Origin: Dactylosporangium roseum
Lineage (GTDB): Bacteria > Actinomycetota > Actinomycetes > Mycobacteriales > Micromonosporaceae
NCBI RefSeq assembly: GCF_025264685.1
Contig: NZ_CP073721.1
Location: 5,907,501-5,971,500 of the forward strand
Direction of reading: 5' to 3'
DNA length: 64,000 bases
Under the pieces are notes generated by a model. It did not search any database. It saw only the letters and a list, made by a program, of their open reading frames with translations, and was not told where the DNA came from. Position 1 is the stretch's first letter, and every line of letters starts with the position of its first letter. Made by a program: the position numbers and the translations under genes. Positions 1-8,289 of the stretch are shown here, one piece after another.

Positions 1-33
1 GCGACAGACACTCTGACGGGGAGGGTGGTTCTG

Positions 34-1440
34 GTGGATCCGCTTGCACTGCAACGGATTCCGGCGCGGATGACGACCGACGCCGGTTGGACGCCGCCGA
101 CGCTGACACTGCTGTGCGCATCGACGGCAGGCGTTGTCGCGCAGGGCGGTTTCTACCTGCCGGGTCGCATCCTGGTCGCCGTCCTTGCGCTGACCGCATC
201 GGTTCTGGCGGTCCGGTCGGGTGCACCGGCCGCCCTCAAGGAGGACCGCTGGCTGATCGGCAGCGCTGCCGCGGTGGCGCTGTGGGCGGTGTTCCGCGCG
301 GCGACGGCGGGCGGGGCGGCCGTCGCGGCCGGCATCTGCCTGAGCCTGGCGACGCTGCTGGCGGGGGTCGTGGCCGCCCGGCGCGCCCGCCCTGTGGATC
401 TGGCCACCGGCCTGGTGGGGATCGGTGTCCTGGTGGCGGTGACAGGCTGGGCCGGGGTCGCGTGGCGGATCGAGCGCTGGAGCGTGCTGGTCGAGGCGAC
501 GCTGTGGCGGGCGTCGTCCACGCTGACCTATCCGAACGCCGCGGCGGCGATCCTCGCGGTGGCCGCGCTGCTGGCGTTCGCGCTCCTGCTGGCCGAGCCC
601 GGCTCGGTGTGGCGGGCCTGCGCGTTCTACCTGCTCCTGACGGGCCTGGCCGCGACGCTGAGCCGCGCTGGGGCGCTGGCCTTCGCCGCAGGAGTGCTCG
701 TGTTCGCGTTTTTCGCGGCAGTACGGGCTGTGCTCCGCCACCTCGCCCCGGCCCTGCTGGGCGCGGCCGTGGCCCTGGCCGGGCTCGTCCCGTCGTTCCC
801 CGCCACGTCGGCGCCGCGGCCCCTGCTCGCGGGCGGCGGCCTGCTGCTCGGCGGCCTCATCGCGGTACTGCCGGCGAAACTGCGGGGCGGGAAGCTCGCG
901 GTGGCGTGGGGCCTGCTCCTCGCGGCGGCGGCCGGGGCCCTCGCGCCGCTCGCGACACGCCCCCGGTCCGCGCAGCTCGACACGCTGCTGCACCGCCGGT
1001 TCACCGTCGCCTCGCAGGGCCGCACGGGGGCATTGCGCTCGGCGCTCGACCAGATCGCCGCACACCCGTTGCTCGGCAGCGGTCCCGGTCGGGCCCGGTA
1101 CTTCTGGTTCGACTTCGAGGGCCAGCTCGTGGTCAGCCGGTGGGTGCACAACGAGTACCTGCAATGGCTGGTCGACCTGGGCGCGATCGGTCTCATCCCG
1201 CTGGCCGCCCTCGGCGCCGCCGTCGTGGTCGCGCTGCGGCGCGGCCGGGCGGCCGGGGCGCCCCAACCGCTGTGGGCCGGGGTCGTGGCGACCGTCGCCG
1301 CCCTGGCCGTGCACAGCGCCTTTGACTTCCTGTGGCAACTGTCGGTCGTCCCGCTGGTCTTCGGCGTGCTCGTGGGCATGGCCGGCCCGCACCACAGCGA
1401 AGGTCGCACACCATCACCCAATGGGGAGGAACGTCAGTGA
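34..1440 (+). CDS. O-antigen ligase/polymerase-like membrane protein
   Basis: This is a 468-residue polytopic membrane protein with about ten or more hydrophobic segments rich in Ala, Leu and Val. The C-terminal third has the Wzy_C/O-antigen ligase pattern: a soluble stretch with HPLLGSGPGRAR, then VHNEYLQWLVDLGAIGL, then a last membrane segment. Family members join or polymerise lipid-linked glycans on the outer face of the membrane. A GTG at 34 is preferred because GGGGAGG (18-24) lies at good spacing. A GTG at 25 is too close to that site, and a TGA at 14-16 in another frame may end the upstream gene. The stop overlaps the start of the next gene, so the two are probably coupled. The substrate cannot be told from sequence. 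Confidence 0.8.
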   Translation: MDPLALQRIPARMTTDAGWTPPTLTLLCASTAGVVAQGGFYLPGRILVAVLALTASVLAVRSGAPAALKEDRWLIGSAAAVALWAVFRAATAGGAAVAAGICLSLATLLAGVVAARRARPVDLATGLVGIGVLVAVTGWAGVAWRIERWSVLVEATLWRASSTLTYPNAAAAILAVAALLAFALLLAEPGSVWRACAFYLLLTGLAATLSRAGALAFAAGVLVFAFFAAVRAVLRHLAPALLGAAVALAGLVPSFPATSAPRPLLAGGGLLLGGLIAVLPAKLRGGKLAVAWGLLLAAAAGALAPLATRPRSAQLDTLLHRRFTVASQGRTGALRSALDQIAAHPLLGSGPGRARYFWFDFEGQLVVSRWVHNEYLQWLVDLGAIGLIPLAALGAAVVVALRRGRAAGAPQPLWAGVVATVAALAVHSAFDFLWQLSVVPLVFGVLVGMAGPHHSEGRTPSPNGEERQ

Positions 1441-1883
1441 AACTCAACAAATCGCACCTCGGCGCAGGTGCGCTGGCCCTCGGCGCGGTGCTCGCCTTCG
1501 CCGTTCCGGCGGGCGCGGCCGTCAACCTCCAATCGGAGTCCGGCGGCACTCCGACGATCAAGATTGCCAAGACGGCGCGGCTCAAGGCGAACGGCGCGGC
1601 GACCGTCGCCACGGTCAACGTCACCTGCCCGGCCAACAACTGGTATTCGGTGTACGTCGAGGTGGTCCAGACGGTCAGCCCGACCAGCACCACGCACGGC
1701 AACGGCTCCATCGCCAACCAGCCCTGCTCGGGCCTCACCGAGAAGGTGAAGGTTCCGGTGACCGCCTCGGGCGCGCCGTTCCAGGCCGGCGTCGCCTACG
1801 CGGTGGGCCGGCTCGAGGTGAACGGCCCGATCGGATACATCAACGTGAACACCGGACGCGAGATCGTAAACGTCGACCGCTGA
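1437..1883 (+). CDS. small secreted protein of unknown function
   Basis: This 148-residue protein has a signal peptide: KLNKSH, then a hydrophobic run ending near AVPAGAA. The mature part is rich in Thr, Val and Asn and has two Cys (in VTCPANN and NQPCSGL), which could form one disulfide. It looks like a small extracellular beta-sandwich. The GTG start at 1437 overlaps the TGA of the ligase-like gene and has a strong ribosome site GGGGAGGA at 1423-1430, so it is translationally coupled. No family is recognised. The context suggests a cell-surface role alongside the polysaccharide enzyme, which is inference. Confidence 0.75.
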   Translation: MKLNKSHLGAGALALGAVLAFAVPAGAAVNLQSESGGTPTIKIAKTARLKANGAATVATVNVTCPANNWYSVYVEVVQTVSPTSTTHGNGSIANQPCSGLTEKVKVPVTASGAPFQAGVAYAVGRLEVNGPIGYINVNTGREIVNVDR

Positions 1884-1900
1884 CGGGCGACGACGGGCAT

Positions 1901-1925
1901 CCCGGGGCCTGGCGCCGGTCCCGGG
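1901..1925 (+). terminator. hairpin after the secreted-protein gene
   Basis: The arms CCCGGGGCC and GGTCCCGGG pair over 9 bp with one G-T wobble around a 7-nt loop, 18 nt after the stop at 1883. GTGTTGT follows. It probably ends the two-gene transcript. Confidence 0.5.
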
Positions 1926-1946
1926 GTGTTGTCGTACCGGCCCCGT

Positions 1947-1952
1947 TAGGGT
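1947..1952 (+). promoter_or_regulatory. -10 box TAGGGT for a leaderless mhuD-like gene
   Basis: TAGGGT fits the actinobacterial TAnnnT pattern and ends 6 nt before the ATG at 1959. Transcription would start at or next to the start codon. No Shine-Dalgarno sequence is seen, which agrees with a leaderless mRNA. Confidence 0.5.
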
Positions 1953-1958
1953 TGAGGC

Positions 1959-2276
1959 ATGGCGGTTGTGAAGATCAACGCGATCGAGGTCCCCGAGGGC
2001 GCGGGACCCGAGTTGGAGCGGCGTTTCGGCGCCCGGCACGGCGCGGTGGAGGAGGCGCCCGGCTTCCTGGGCTTCGAGCTGCTGCGCCCGACGGCCGGGG
2101 AGACCCGGTACTTCGTCTACACCAAGTGGGAATCCGAGGAGCATTTCCAGGCGTGGGCCACCGGTCCCGCCAAGGAGGCGCACTCGGGTCAGCGGGGCCA
2201 GCCGGTGGCGACCGGATCGAGCCTGCTGGAGTTCGAGGTCGTGCAGCAGACCGGACCGCGTCCCGCCGAGAGCTGA
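1959..2276 (+). CDS. mhuD: MhuD/IsdG-type heme-degrading monooxygenase
   Basis: This 105-residue ABM-fold protein is strikingly like mycobacterial MhuD, recalled from memory: it starts VVKINAIEVP and has PGFLGFELLRP, WESEEHFQAW and PVATGSSLLEFEVV. The residues known to matter in MhuD fall at the same numbers here: Asn7, Trp66 and His75 (heme ligand). The family opens heme oxidatively and releases iron in the cytosol. The next gene starts 2 nt after the stop, so they are probably co-transcribed. No heme uptake genes are nearby. The family assignment is strong; the exact product of heme cleavage is unknown. Confidence 0.9.
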   Translation: MAVVKINAIEVPEGAGPELERRFGARHGAVEEAPGFLGFELLRPTAGETRYFVYTKWESEEHFQAWATGPAKEAHSGQRGQPVATGSSLLEFEVVQQTGPRPAES

Positions 2277-2278
2277 CC

Positions 2279-3757
2279 GTGGAGCGCTTCGTCCTGTTCC
2301 CCGGGCGCCACCATCTGCTGACCCGGTTCCAGGCTGAATACCTGCGGGGCCTCGGCGGCACGGTCGTCTGGGCGGTGACGAGCGCGAACCATCAGAACAC
2401 CAAGCGCAACCCGGTGCCGTACGACCGGCGCGAGGCGGCGATCGAGCGGTTCAGCGTGTCCGAAGGGCTGCGGTCGCTGGTCGTGCCGGTGTTCGACACC
2501 GCGCACACCGACCGGTTCGCCGGGGTCACGCTCAAGAGCGTCGAGTCGGGGCTGGGGCTGCGGCTGACGCCGGCGGACACGGTGGTCGCCTGTTCGACGC
2601 CGGAGGTCGCGGCGATGTACGAGGCCCTCGGCTTCGAGATCGCGGGCGTGGAGACCGGCCGTGACCCGGCCCCGGCCCGGCCGTGGGACGTGCTGCTGAT
2701 GCTGGCGGCGGGCGACCCGGCGTGGCGCGAGCTCGCACACCCGGCGACGCTGGACGTCTTCGACCGGTACCGGCTGGACGAGCAGGTTCGCCTCGTCGTC
2801 AACGACCCGGTCGTGGGCGAGGAGGGCGGCCTCACCACCACCCGCGACTACCGCACCTATGCGGAGGCGTTCGAGGCGAGCGCCGAGCGGAAGTGGGACC
2901 TGGTCCGCCGGCACGTGCGCCCGGGCCGGATCGTCGACGTCGGGTGCGGCGCGGGCGCGGTGCTCGGCCTGGCCGACCGCGAGCCGGCGTTGCGGGAGAG
3001 CGACCTCATCGGCGTCGAGGTGGCCCGGCACCTCTACGAGGAGTGTGTGCACCGCAAGGCGCAGGGCTGGTTCACCAATCCCAACGTGTACTTCTACTGC
3101 CGCAACGTCCTCGGCGGTGCCGTCTTCCCGGCCCGGTCGATCGACACGACACTGACGTTCGCGCTGACGCACGAGATCTGGTCGTACGGGCAGCGCATGG
3201 CCTCCCTCAGGACGTTCGCGGCAGCCATCTACGAGCACACCGTCCCCGGCGGCGTGTGGATCAACTCCGACGTGTGCGGACCGGACGGCCGTGATCTGCC
3301 CGTACGACTCCTGCTGCAGGGTGCTCCGAAGGAGCCGGTGTCCCTGGACGGGCTCACCCGGGACGAGATCGCCGCGCACGTCGAGGGGCTGTCGCCGCGG
3401 GCACGGCTGGACCGGTTCGCCGCCGACTTCCACTTCCCGCTGCCGTTCGCGGAGCGCGGTGACTCGGTCGAGCTCGCGCTCGGCGACGCCATGGAGTTTC
3501 TCACCCACAAGGACTATCCCGACAACTGGCTGTCCGAGGCGCACGAGCAGTTCTGCGGCCTGGAGTTCGCGGACTGGAAGGCGCTGCTGACCGACGTCGG
3601 GTTCGAGGTCGACGGGGCCTCGCACGTGTGGCGCAACGACTGGATCGTCGACAACCGCATCGCGCCGGTCGCCACCCTGTCCACGGCGGACGGCGCCCCG
3701 ATGGACTGGCCGGTGACGCACGTGCTGCTGGTCGCCCGCCGGCCGCTCAACACCTAG
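2279..3757 (+). CDS. fusion of nucleotidyltransferase-like and SAM methyltransferase domains
   Basis: This 492-residue protein is read from a GTG 2 nt after the preceding stop. Residues 1-200 resemble an NMNAT/cytidylyltransferase-like domain: FVLFPGRHHLLT near the start in place of the usual GRFxPxHxGH, then NTKRNPVPYDRREAAIERF, a type of segment used in that fold. From about residue 190 a class I methyltransferase follows, with the SAM loop IVDVGCGAGAVLGLA near 217-231 and EIWSYGQR further on. The C-terminal 150 residues are extra and unassigned. The substrate is unknown. Because the nucleotide-binding HxGH motif is altered, the first domain may bind rather than catalyse; that is inference. 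Confidence 0.7.
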   Translation: MERFVLFPGRHHLLTRFQAEYLRGLGGTVVWAVTSANHQNTKRNPVPYDRREAAIERFSVSEGLRSLVVPVFDTAHTDRFAGVTLKSVESGLGLRLTPADTVVACSTPEVAAMYEALGFEIAGVETGRDPAPARPWDVLLMLAAGDPAWRELAHPATLDVFDRYRLDEQVRLVVNDPVVGEEGGLTTTRDYRTYAEAFEASAERKWDLVRRHVRPGRIVDVGCGAGAVLGLADREPALRESDLIGVEVARHLYEECVHRKAQGWFTNPNVYFYCRNVLGGAVFPARSIDTTLTFALTHEIWSYGQRMASLRTFAAAIYEHTVPGGVWINSDVCGPDGRDLPVRLLLQGAPKEPVSLDGLTRDEIAAHVEGLSPRARLDRFAADFHFPLPFAERGDSVELALGDAMEFLTHKDYPDNWLSEAHEQFCGLEFADWKALLTDVGFEVDGASHVWRNDWIVDNRIAPVATLSTADGAPMDWPVTHVLLVARRPLNT

Positions 3758-3768
3758 CGAGGATCGTC

Positions 3769-4674
3769 ATGCGAGCGTTGCGGTACTCCGAATACGGCCC
3801 GTCCGGCGTCCTGCACGTCACCGAGCTGCCCGAGCCGCACGCCGGCCCGGGCCAGGTGCGCGTCGCGGTGCGCGCGGTCGGCGTCAACCCCTACGACTGG
3901 AAGGTCCGCAGCGGCGCCTTCGGCGACACGACGCCGAGCCGCCTGCCGGTGATTCCGCACTCCGACGTGGCGGGGGTGGTCGACGAGGTCGGCGAGGCCG
4001 TGACCGGCGTCCGAGGAGGCGACGAGGTGTTCGGCGTCGCGGTCGGCGGCGGCGCGGCCGAGTTCGCGGTGCTGAGGGTGTGGCGGGCCAAGCCGGCCGG
4101 CATGTCGTTCGAGGAGGCCGCCGGGCTGCCCAACGTGGTCGAGACCGCGGGCCGCGCGCTGGGCCTACTCGGCGTCGAGAAGGGCCACACGCTGGTCGTC
4201 AACGGCGCCGCCGGCGGCGTCGGCATCGCCGCGACCCAGTTGGCCGTCGCCCGGGGCGCGACGGTCGTCGGCACGGCGAGCGAGCGCAACCACGAGCTGC
4301 TGCGCACGTTCGGCGCGATTCCGGTGACGTACGGCCAGGGCCTGCCGGACCGCGTCCGCGCCGTCGCCCCGCAGGGTGTCGACCTGGCGCTGGACACGGC
4401 GGGCCACGGCGCGGTAGCCGACCTGATCGAGCTGACGGGCGCGCCGTCCGACGTGGTGAGCATCGCGGACTTCGACGCCCCGAGGCTCGGCGCCCGTGTG
4501 ACGGACGGCTCCGAGGGCCGGTCGTGGGACACGCTGCGCGAGGCCGCCGCCCTCTCCGAGCAGGGCCGCTTCCGGATGCCGGTCGAGCGCGTGTTCACAT
4601 TGTCCGAGGCGGCGCGGGCCCACGACCTGAGCGAGTCCAGCCACGCCCGAGGCAAGATCGTCCTCACCCCCTGA
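3769..4674 (+). CDS. NADP-dependent quinone oxidoreductase-like MDR enzyme
   Basis: This 301-residue medium-chain dehydrogenase/reductase of the zinc-free quinone reductase type has an N-terminal GroES-like fold (GVNPYDWKVRSG; PHSDVAGVVDEVG), the nucleotide-binding loop NGAAGGVGIAATQLA near residues 144-158, and the usual C-terminal end HARGKIVLTP. The structural-zinc cysteines of alcohol dehydrogenases are missing, as expected for this subgroup. The ATG follows AGCGAGGA (3755-3762), which overlaps the stop of the previous gene. It probably reduces quinones or enones with NADPH in the cytosol; the real substrate is unknown. Confidence 0.85.
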   Translation: MRALRYSEYGPSGVLHVTELPEPHAGPGQVRVAVRAVGVNPYDWKVRSGAFGDTTPSRLPVIPHSDVAGVVDEVGEAVTGVRGGDEVFGVAVGGGAAEFAVLRVWRAKPAGMSFEEAAGLPNVVETAGRALGLLGVEKGHTLVVNGAAGGVGIAATQLAVARGATVVGTASERNHELLRTFGAIPVTYGQGLPDRVRAVAPQGVDLALDTAGHGAVADLIELTGAPSDVVSIADFDAPRLGARVTDGSEGRSWDTLREAAALSEQGRFRMPVERVFTLSEAARAHDLSESSHARGKIVLTP

Positions 4675-4694
4675 GGCGTGGAGTGTCGTGGCTG

Positions 4695-4717
4695 CCCAGG
4701 CGACCACAACACGCCAC
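4695..4717. repeat. left arm of inverted repeat flanking the DUF559-like gene
   Basis: This 23-nt arm with core GGCGACCACAA matches the reverse complement of 5729-5751 at 20 of 23 positions. It ends 1 nt before the stop codon of the enclosed minus-strand gene. Confidence 0.6.
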
Positions 4718-4718
4718 A

Positions 4719-5657
4719 CTACGGCCGCCACCCGCCCGCGACGAGCGCCGCTCGCAACTGGGCGATCACATCGCCGGGGCGGTGGCGCACCTGCCACGCC
4801 GCGAACCGCAGCAGCCGGCCGCCGGCGATCGCGATCTCGTTGTGTTGCAGCATGTCGGCGTTCCACGCACGAGACTCCATGTGCTGACTGCCGTCGATCT
4901 CGACGTGCACCTGGTACTCCTCGAACAGCGCGTCCCGATAGCGTTTTCGACCCCGCGCGTCCAGCCGGACGACCTGCCGACTCGGCTCGGGCAGGCCGTT
5001 GCGGCGGCACAGCCGGAGAAACTCCACCTCGGAGATCGATGCCGACCCACCGGCGGCCGCAGCCGCGACCTCGGCGATGAGCGTCCCGCGCCGCATCGGC
5101 GCTGCCCGGCGCAGCGCCTGCCGGACGTCGTCGCCGCCGACAAGCCGCTGCTGGAAACCGGCGGCGACAACGGCGACCGCCTCGTCGTCGCTGTGTGCCC
5201 ACTGCGCCGCGTCGATGATCGAGCGGGCCGCCGCGGTGGCCGGCGGCGCCCGGTTGGCCAGCACATCCACGTCGTGGAGCCGCCGGGTGCGGCGGACCTG
5301 GACGTTCGACGGCGCTCGGATCCGCCGTTCGGCGGTGATCAGGATCTGGGTGAAGGGCTTGCGGTATCCCTGTAGGCCGAGTGCCTCCAGCGCGCTGAAT
5401 CCGGCCAGCACGCCACCGGTCGCGAGCACCGCGACCCAGCGTTGCTGCGGCAGGCTCAGATCTCCTGGCCGGGCCACGTACACCGACCGGAGCGGCCGCT
5501 GCCACCGCCCGGAGTCGACGCGGTGGCGGAGTGTGGCACGGCTGAGGTGACGGACCGCCTGCCGGTACGACACCACGTCGTGCTGCCGGAAGAGCAGGTG
5601 GTCCAGCGGGCTCGCGTCATCGGGCGGCGGGATCCGTTCGGCGTCGTTCCACGTCAC
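4719..5657 (-). CDS. AbiEi-like antitoxin-domain / DUF559 protein
   Basis: This 312-residue protein has an N-terminal part (about 15-110) with the winged-helix AbiEi-like pattern common in actinobacteria: FRQHDVVSYRQAVRHLS, LRHRVDSGRWQRPLRSVYV. The C-terminal 110 residues look like DUF559, a Vsr/restriction-like nuclease fold: acidic residues in SEVEFLRLCRR and RDALFEEYQVHVEIDGSQH. Such proteins are often called transcriptional regulators, but their function is not established. The GTG start gives MTWNDAERI. The gene stands alone between imperfect inverted repeats (4695-4717 and 5729-5751), which hints at movement as a unit. No partner toxin gene is next to it. Confidence 0.7.
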   Translation of the reverse strand: MTWNDAERIPPPDDASPLDHLLFRQHDVVSYRQAVRHLSRATLRHRVDSGRWQRPLRSVYVARPGDLSLPQQRWVAVLATGGVLAGFSALEALGLQGYRKPFTQILITAERRIRAPSNVQVRRTRRLHDVDVLANRAPPATAAARSIIDAAQWAHSDDEAVAVVAAGFQQRLVGGDDVRQALRRAAPMRRGTLIAEVAAAAAGGSASISEVEFLRLCRRNGLPEPSRQVVRLDARGRKRYRDALFEEYQVHVEIDGSQHMESRAWNADMLQHNEIAIAGGRLLRFAAWQVRHRPGDVIAQLRAALVAGGWRP

Positions 5658-5728
5658 GCGCCGATGATGGCCCGGTCAACCGTGGTCGGGCTGCCCCTCC
5701 GGCGGCTCTGTGGACAACACGGTTGATC

Positions 5729-5751
5729 GTGGAGTCTTGTGGTCGCCAGGG
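5729..5751. repeat. right arm of inverted repeat flanking the DUF559-like gene
   Basis: This is the reverse complement of 4695-4717 with three mismatches (core TTGTGGTCGCC). It lies about 70 nt upstream of the start at 5657. No transposase is present between the arms. Confidence 0.6.
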
Positions 5752-5835
5752 CCGCCGGAAAACTCCACGGCCAGGAGGGTCGGGCGTCGCCGGACGAGCG
5801 GCCCAGCATGTGGCGGGCCAGCCAGGGACGGCGGA

Positions 5836-6450
5836 TCAGCCGTTGGCGAACTCCTCGAACTGCTGCGCGACGCCGGACAGGTCCTCCCGCAGCGACGCCC
5901 ACCGCTGCTCGCCGACCGTGGTCTCGACCTGCCAGCGGCGCTGCGACGGCACGTACGACACCCGGATCGACGCCCCGTCCTCGCGCCAGAGGACGGCCGA
6001 GGTGTTGTCCTCGTCGAGCCGGCCGATGAAGTCACGGATGTCGTCGCCGGTCGGGTGGTGCGCCAGCGACCCGTCCTCGGTGGTCATGCGCGGCACCGGC
6101 ACACGCAACAACCGGCGCGGCTGCCACAGCGCGGCCGGCTGGTGGCGGCCGGGCCGCTGGAAGCACAGCAGCTCGCACTCGTCGGCGAGCTTGCGCACGA
6201 AGGTCAGCGTCTCCGCGGGCGCGCTGCCGTGCAGGCTCAGCAGCACGAAACTCTCCGTGCCGACGACCGGGCCGGCCAGCAGCTTCGGATCGACACCCGC
6301 CAGCACCTCACGGTGAAACCGCCCGATGCCCGGGTCGATCACGGCCCACGCCGAATCACCGCGCCGCAGCGCCTCGAACCGGTCGACACCCTGGTCAACC
6401 GTGATCGGTCGGGCCTCGTACCAGACACCGACCTCGATCAACTCCGCCAT
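5836..6450 (-). CDS. conserved-looking cytosolic protein of unknown function
   Basis: This 204-residue soluble acidic protein has no signal peptide or membrane segment. Notable stretches are FVLLSLHGSAPAETLTFVRKLADECELLCFQRPGR and, at the end, a domain with VLWREDGASIRVSYVPSQRRW. No family is recognised. A possible -10 box TACGGT lies at 6466-6461, a few bases before the ATG, with no clear ribosome site. GC content and codon use look native. Confidence 0.6.
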   Translation of the reverse strand: MAELIEVGVWYEARPITVDQGVDRFEALRRGDSAWAVIDPGIGRFHREVLAGVDPKLLAGPVVGTESFVLLSLHGSAPAETLTFVRKLADECELLCFQRPGRHQPAALWQPRRLLRVPVPRMTTEDGSLAHHPTGDDIRDFIGRLDEDNTSAVLWREDGASIRVSYVPSQRRWQVETTVGEQRWASLREDLSGVAQQFEEFANG

Positions 6451-6514
6451 GGAAGACCACCGTACGGAACCGTAGAAAACCGACGCAACTCAGCCACGCA
6501 TCGTGCCCGGTCCA

Positions 6515-7075
6515 TCACCCGGATCGGGCCTCTACCAATTCGACGAGTCCGGCCGCGTCGTGGGTTGTCATCACGAAGGCCGCACCGTGGACCAGGTGGA
6601 CGGTGACGGTCGTCAACGGCAGCAGTGCCACGCGGCCCCACTCGGTGGCGCGGCCGGCCGGACCGGCCCGCACCCCGGCGATGTCGGACCACTGGACGGT
6701 CACGGGCGCATGCCGCGGGCCGCCGAACGGGCCGCGGATCGCCAGGGTGAGGCCGGTGGGCCGCGCCGTGAGCCGGACGGGGACCCCGCCGCCGAAGAGG
6801 AACGCGGCGCCGACGCCGAGGTCCCACAGGCCGACGGCGCGCTCCAGCGGGAGGTGCCCGATCCAGCGCCGCACACCCCTGGCGTGGGCGGCCCGCTGCC
6901 GCCGGCGGCTCCACCACTGGACCGCGAGGACCGGCCCGACGAGGACCACGACCAGCCCGGAGAACGCCGCGGCGGCCTGCCACTGGGCGAGCAGGGGCAG
7001 CCCCACCGGGAGTGCGACGGCGAGGACGAGCCACCCCCGACGTCCCCGCTCCCCCACCAGCCCATCGTGTCGCAT
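6515..7075 (-). CDS. two-TM membrane protein with PH-like C-terminal domain
   Basis: This 186-residue protein has two hydrophobic segments (about 14-32 and 35-52: WLVLAVALPVGLPLLAQW; AFSGLVVVLVGPVLAVQWW), then a basic linker, then a C-terminal domain with the pattern of bacterial PH domains (VRLTARPTGLTLAI, VTVQWSDIAGVRAG, HLVHGAAFVMTTHDAAGLVELV). The role is unknown; the C-terminal domain probably faces the cytosol. No strong ribosome site is seen at the ATG. It is followed by the unrelated gene ending at 5836. Confidence 0.6.
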   Translation of the reverse strand: MRHDGLVGERGRRGWLVLAVALPVGLPLLAQWQAAAAFSGLVVVLVGPVLAVQWWSRRRQRAAHARGVRRWIGHLPLERAVGLWDLGVGAAFLFGGGVPVRLTARPTGLTLAIRGPFGGPRHAPVTVQWSDIAGVRAGPAGRATEWGRVALLPLTTVTVHLVHGAAFVMTTHDAAGLVELVEARSG

Positions 7076-7278
7076 CGCAGGTCAGGCCGGGGCGGCGTCC
7101 GCCGTTACGTCGGCCGGCACACCGGCGGGCGCCGCCGGTGAGGCGCCCGCGGACGCGGCGCGGCTCGTTCGCACACCTGTGCTGGCACAACGCACGTGGT
7201 GCAGGTGACCGGCCTCCGCGACGGGCACCGCCGCGCGCCTGAGCGGTGGCCGCGCTGGACCGCCGGTGACGCGCAGGT

Positions 7279-7284
7279 CAGGAT
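7279..7284 (+). promoter_or_regulatory. -10 box CAGGAT for a leaderless lipoprotein gene
   Basis: CAGGAT keeps the A and final T of the -10 pattern and ends 6 nt before the ATG at 7291, the same geometry as several other genes in the window. Confidence 0.4.
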
Positions 7285-7290
7285 GGGGCC

Positions 7291-8289
7291 ATGCCCTCAG
7301 CGCGCCAAGCAGGTGCCGCCGCCGTGTCGCTGGCCGTCCTGGCCGTCCTGGCCGTCCTGGCCGGCTGTGGCAGGGACCCGGCGGCGTCCACACCGCAGGC
7401 CGCCGCGTCGCCGGCCGCCTCCTCCCCGGCGGCGCCGTCCCTGTCACCCGCACCCGCGGGCGGCTCCTCGGCACCGGCGACCTCCGCGGCGCCGATCACG
7501 GTGCCGGCCGGGGTGACCGCCGGCATCGTGATCTACGACCGGCATACCGCCACGTTCGTCGCGCAGCAGAACGCGAGCTGGCGGTTCCGGTCGGCGTCGC
7601 TGGTCAAGCTGCTGATCGCGCTCGACTACTTCTGGGACAAGGGCCCCGGCTACACGGTGCCCGCCGCCGACAGGCCGAAGCTCGACGTGATGCTGCGCAG
7701 CAGCGACGACGCGGCGGCGACCGCGCTGTGGAAGGCGCACGGGTCCCGCGACGTGGTGATCCGGATGGTGCGGCGCCTCGACCTGCGGGACACCGCGCCG
7801 CCGCCGGTGAGCCAGCCGGGCTACTGGGGCTACACCGCGGTCAGCGCCGGCGACCTGGTCCGCGTGTACCGCTACATCCTGGAGCAGGCGCCGGCCCCGG
7901 TCCGCGACTACATCATGGGCAACCTGCACGCCTCCACGAAGTGCGGCACCGACCGGTACGATCAGTCGTTCGGCATCCCCAGCGCCTTCCGCCGGCCGTG
8001 GTCGGCGAAGCAGGGCTGGTCCGGCTTCGGCGACGTCCCGGCGACCCCGTGCGTCGCCGATGCCGCGCTCGACGGCGGCGACGGGGCGGTGTTCGTGCCG
8101 GCCGCCGCGCCGAACGACCCGGACATGGACGGCGAGGTCCTGCACACGACCGGCACGGTCGGCGAGAGCGACCGGTATGTCGTGGCGGTGCTGACCGTCC
8201 ATCCCGACCGCACGCCGTTCGCGAAGGCCGCCGCGGCCCTCACCGGCCTCACGAGGTCGCTGCCGCTGCCACCGGTGACGAAGTCATGA
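7291..8289 (+). CDS. secreted lipoprotein with class A beta-lactamase-like fold
   Basis: This 332-residue lipoprotein has its lipobox LAGC at residues 23-26, followed by a long Ala/Ser/Pro linker (30-70) that suits a surface-tethered enzyme. The catalytic-type motif SLVK (Ser103-Lys106) fits the SxxK of penicillin-recognising serine enzymes, and MLRSSDDAAATALW (134-147) fits the second, SDN-like element. A clear KTG motif is not seen, so true beta-lactamase activity is doubtful. It may be a serine hydrolase acting on cell-wall material. The signal peptide is encoded by a 9-bp tandem repeat (7330-7362) giving repeated Leu-Ala-Val. Confidence 0.8.
   Translation: MPSARQAGAAAVSLAVLAVLAVLAGCGRDPAASTPQAAASPAASSPAAPSLSPAPAGGSSAPATSAAPITVPAGVTAGIVIYDRHTATFVAQQNASWRFRSASLVKLLIALDYFWDKGPGYTVPAADRPKLDVMLRSSDDAAATALWKAHGSRDVVIRMVRRLDLRDTAPPPVSQPGYWGYTAVSAGDLVRVYRYILEQAPAPVRDYIMGNLHASTKCGTDRYDQSFGIPSAFRRPWSAKQGWSGFGDVPATPCVADAALDGGDGAVFVPAAAPNDPDMDGEVLHTTGTVGESDRYVVAVLTVHPDRTPFAKAAAALTGLTRSLPLPPVTKS
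7330..7362 (+). repeat. 9-bp tandem repeat inside a signal-peptide coding region
   Basis: Three perfect CTGGCCGTC units plus a partial fourth encode LAVLAVLAVLAG just before the lipidated Cys. Slippage would change the length of the hydrophobic core without a frameshift. Confidence 0.8.

Noticed and set aside
4165..5505. Long minus-strand frame of 446 codons
   Set aside because: It is antisense to the oxidoreductase and out of frame with the DUF559 gene; its composition is Arg/Ala/Gly-rich as expected for a shadow in high-GC DNA.
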